64,000 nucleotides of DNA from Archangium lipolyticum (lineage in GTDB: Bacteria; Myxococcota; Myxococcia; Myxococcales; Myxococcaceae). The DNA lies in NCBI RefSeq assembly GCF_024623785.1, contig NZ_JANKBZ010000018.1, positions 148,944-212,943 of the forward strand. Direction: 5' to 3'. The notes beneath the pieces are model-generated. The model saw nothing but the letters and a program-made list of their open reading frames with translations, did not search any database and was not told the origin of the DNA. This document shows positions 61,725 to 64,000 of this stretch, in pieces. The position numbers and the translations under genes are program-made. Position 1 is the first letter of the stretch, and each line of letters starts with the position of its first letter.

Positions 61725-62603
61725 CTACCCCGCGGCCTTGGCCTCGGCCGCGGCCGGCAGCGCGGGAGCCACGTCGTCGAGCTTGTCGAAGTGCTCGAAG
61801 GGGTTCTCCAGCATCTCGCGCAGCGTGGTGGCCAGGATGCCGGCGTGGAAGCCGTCGATGAAGCGGTGATCGAACGAGGCGTTCACGTTCATGACCTTCC
61901 CCGGCACCACCTTGCCGTTCTCCACCACCGGGGCGTCCTTGATGGCGCCCGGGGCGATGAAGATGGGCACGCGCGTGTAGGGCACCAGCGGCACGTACGC
62001 CGTGTCCAGCCCCAGCGAGCCCACGTTGGTGATGATGGCCGAGCCGAACGCGTCCCGGGGCATGCCTGCCCAGGTCATGTCCAGGTTCAGCGTGTACATG
62101 AGGAAGGAGATCAACCAGGTGAAGAGGTTGAGGAACATGTAGGGGAGCTTCTGAATGGTCCCCTTGCTCTTCTCCAGCGCCTCGTCCCTGCGCTGACGGA
62201 CCTTCTGGACGGCCGCCTCGAGCTCGGCGGAGATCTCCCGCAGGGTCTTCTGCTCGGCGTCGTCGATCTTCGCCGAGGTCAGGTCCACCTTGCCGCCATC
62301 GGTCTGCACCACCAGCGTGGAGACGGTGACGCGCTTGCGCAGGTAGATCTTGTTGAAGCGCAGGATGGCGTTGGCGTCCGGACAGCGGCGCAGGGCCTCG
62401 GCCATGGCCTTGGCCAGCAGGTGCGTGACGGTGAGGCGGATGCCCGTCTTCTGACGAAAGGCCTCGATGTAGGCCAGGGCGTTGTCCATCCGCAGCGTCA
62501 TCGTCCCGTACACGGTCGGGTCATACGCGGTCTTCCAGCTTCCGATGGCGAGCTTGCGGAAGCTGGAGACGTTCTCCTTGGGAATGAGCTCCAGGTGAGC
62601 CAT
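61725..62603 (-). CDS. Stand-alone 2-oxoacid dehydrogenase E2-like acyltransferase core
   Basis: 292 residues. It shows the chloramphenicol-acetyltransferase-like E2 core: YDPTVYGTMTLRMDNALAYI, GIRLTVTHLLAKAMAEALRR, and the catalytic DHRFIDGFHAGILATTL (canonical DHRxxDG). There is no lipoyl or E1/E3-binding domain upstream and no E1 or E3 gene nearby. A hydrophobic segment (LPYMFLNLFTWLISFLMYTL) of about 20 residues is inserted in the middle, so the protein may be membrane-bound. Such stand-alone cores may be acyltransferases of other metabolism. Confidence 0.78.
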   Translation of the reverse strand: MAHLELIPKENVSSFRKLAIGSWKTAYDPTVYGTMTLRMDNALAYIEAFRQKTGIRLTVTHLLAKAMAEALRRCPDANAILRFNKIYLRKRVTVSTLVVQTDGGKVDLTSAKIDDAEQKTLREISAELEAAVQKVRQRRDEALEKSKGTIQKLPYMFLNLFTWLISFLMYTLNLDMTWAGMPRDAFGSAIITNVGSLGLDTAYVPLVPYTRVPIFIAPGAIKDAPVVENGKVVPGKVMNVNASFDHRFIDGFHAGILATTLREMLENPFEHFDKLDDVAPALPAAAEAKAAG

Positions 62604-62887
62604 GACGCGGGGGTTCCTCCAGACGGTACGAACGAGCCGTCCACCATTACGTGTTTCCCGCGCCCGGAGAAAGCCCCCCTGCCCTGCTCACCGACACCCG
62701 GGCCCTCCAGGCATGCTGGCGCCCCCGCTCCTACGTTGAGAGGTGGACTGCGTCATGCCCCTGGGAGGGAGAACGGACGGGGTGGGGCTCGGTCCAGGGG
62801 CTGGAGGGCGGGCGACGAGACCTATTGACGTCCCGTCCCCTGACGTTAGGCTGCGCCGCTTTTTGCATCTCCCTGGAGGTCACCCTC

Positions 62888-63961
62888 GTGCTGGTAGCAC
62901 TCCTCATCGTCGTCTCGCTGGGCTTCCTCGCGGCGCTCGGCTACATCTTCTTCGGTCCGAAGCAGACCGCCGCCCTCCCCACGTCCCACGGGCGGGTCGA
63001 GCTGGATGCCGATACCAGGGCCCGTACGGCCCGCCTGGAGTCCGAGCTCGACCGCAAGCGCAAGGAGCTGGATGAGCAGCGCGGCCAGCTGCAGGAGGTG
63101 AAGGAGCAGCTCAAGCAGGCCAAGCGGAAGATCTACGAGCAGAAGGAGTCGGAGAAGGGCGAGAAGGACCTGGCCAGGGCCCGCGCCGAGGTGGAGCGCA
63201 ACGCCTCCACGCAGCTCGAGGTGGTCCGGGGTGAGCTGGCGCAGGCCGAGGCGGAGATCGCCCGGCTGAAGTCCGAGATGGAGATGGGCCGGGGAGGCCG
63301 CCGTGCCGCCGCTCCGGCTCCTGCTCCGGCTCCCGCGCCGGCCGCCGTGGTGAGCACCACGCCGGCCGCGCAGCAGCAGCTGTCGGCCCCGACGAGTGAT
63401 CTGGTGGTGACCGCGACCACGACCGTGGCGCCCGCCGCCACCACGGCCCCCGCCGAGCCCGTGGCCGAGAAGGGTCCGCGGCGCTACCGCGAGCTGAACG
63501 ACGCCGATCGCGAGAAGATGGAGCGGCTGGAGGCCACGGCGAACAAGGAGCGGAGCCGGGCGGCCGAGCTGGAGCGCGAGCTCAAGCGCATCAAGGGCCG
63601 GGCCGACTCGCAGCAGCGCATCTTCTCCGCCAGCAAGAGCGAGCTGGAGCTGGTGAAGGACAAGTACAAGGCGCTGGAGAAGAGGCTGAACCGGACGCTG
63701 CTGGAGAGGGATCTGCTGCGCCGGGCCATCAAGGATCTGGAGAAGAAGACGGGCATGCTGGCCGAGCGTACGGAGCTGACGCCGGACGAGATGGCGGCGA
63801 GCGACAAGAAGGTAGAGGAGGCGGCGCAGGCCCGAGCCGCCGCCGAGACGGCGCAGCAGCAGGCGGCGGCCGCGTCGACGGAGCAGACGGGGGCCGCGGG
63901 CACCGAGCAGCCCGCGGCGGGCGAGACCCAGGAAGACAAGCCCTCGGCGCCGAACGCGTAA
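62888..63961 (+). CDS. Membrane-anchored coiled-coil protein
   Basis: 357 residues from a GTG six bases after GGAGGTC. An N-terminal anchor (LVLVALLIVVSLGFLAALGY) is followed by two helical coiled-coil blocks (about 50-135 and 190-300) joined by an Ala/Pro/Thr-rich linker (RAAAPAPAPAPAPAAVV). The tail is Ala/Gln/Thr-rich and low complexity. No catalytic domain. Such proteins act as scaffolds or in cell-envelope or motility structures; no specific match is recognised. The upstream long frame is not coding. Confidence 0.7.
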   Translation: MLVALLIVVSLGFLAALGYIFFGPKQTAALPTSHGRVELDADTRARTARLESELDRKRKELDEQRGQLQEVKEQLKQAKRKIYEQKESEKGEKDLARARAEVERNASTQLEVVRGELAQAEAEIARLKSEMEMGRGGRRAAAPAPAPAPAPAAVVSTTPAAQQQLSAPTSDLVVTATTTVAPAATTAPAEPVAEKGPRRYRELNDADREKMERLEATANKERSRAAELERELKRIKGRADSQQRIFSASKSELELVKDKYKALEKRLNRTLLERDLLRRAIKDLEKKTGMLAERTELTPDEMAASDKKVEEAAQARAAAETAQQQAAAASTEQTGAAGTEQPAAGETQEDKPSAPNA

Positions 63962-63965
63962 CTAC

Positions 63966-64000
63966 TCCCCCCTCTCCCTCTGGGAGAGGGGACGGGGGTG
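63966..64000 (+). repeat. Dispersed palindromic repeat, copy 8
   Basis: CCCCTCTCCCTCTGGGAGAGGGG directly after the coiled-coil gene; cut by the window edge. Confidence 0.85.

Overview
The window is about 64 kb of GC-rich DNA. Gene content and style point to a myxobacterium of the Cystobacterineae (Archangium/Cystobacter/Stigmatella-like): DUF4388 proteins, lipoproteins, a mevalonate pathway operon, an isc operon ending in a tRNA-Leu, many ATGA/GTGA start-stop overlaps, and a dispersed palindromic repeat. The genus is an inference; no rRNA is present. The sequence is chromosomal in character, with no phage, transposase, integrase, CRISPR or plasmid genes.

Layout. 0-2.4 kb: 5' part of yebC, a degenerate receiver/DUF4388 protein and a small outer-membrane protein. 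2.5-4.5 kb: a small Cys-rich protein, then a translationally coupled lipoprotein/partner pair that resembles a toxin-immunity cassette. 4.5-8.8 kb: the RNA repair module rtcB-rtcA with divergent rtcR and a near-consensus sigma-54 promoter. 8.9-12.6 kb: a MATE exporter, a DisA_N-like protein with a degraded motif, and an EamA transporter. 12.7-13.04 kb (minus): an ArsC/Spx-family gene with an in-frame TGA at its first redox Cys and a SECIS-like hairpin right behind it. This is a predicted selenoprotein that ordinary gene calling would truncate or miss, and it is the most notable item here. 13.1-14.3 kb: an unknown gene coupled to the tRNA acp3U enzyme. 14.3-19.1 kb: a hairpin-rich intergenic stretch, a maltoporin-like porin, and a divergent sugar ABC importer without its ATPase.

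19.2-34 kb: envelope and metabolic genes, including a duplicated-module S41 peptidase, a cupin, an arrestin-like membrane protein, a DsbD-type reductase, an AmpG-like permease, a propeller lipoprotein, a membrane-fused spermidine synthase homologue, an HTTM carboxylase-like protein, and twin DUF1990 proteins. 34-42.7 kb: an MshEN-domain protein, an NfeD-like/flotillin/flotillin operon, a 16-repeat LRR protein, a broken glutathione S-transferase, an unknown conserved gene, and a third SPFH protein.

42.9-48.5 kb: iscS-iscU-iscA-hscB-hscA-fdx and tRNA-Leu(CAG). A strong sigma-70 promoter overlapped by an IscR-type-1-like site precedes iscS. An internal terminator separates iscSUA from hscBA-fdx. 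HscB carries an N-terminal four-Cys motif like eukaryotic HSC20. 48.5-54 kb: a flippase-like protein coupled to a phosphatase-superfamily protein, an Omp85-type protein and a histidine kinase. 54-60.5 kb: a mevalonate operon (fni-hmgR-mvk-mvaD-pmk) followed closely by a DUF4846 gene; HMG-CoA synthase is not in the window. 60.7-64 kb: htpX, a stand-alone E2-like acyltransferase core and a coiled-coil membrane protein. Eight copies of a roughly 36-bp hairpin repeat lie only between genes.
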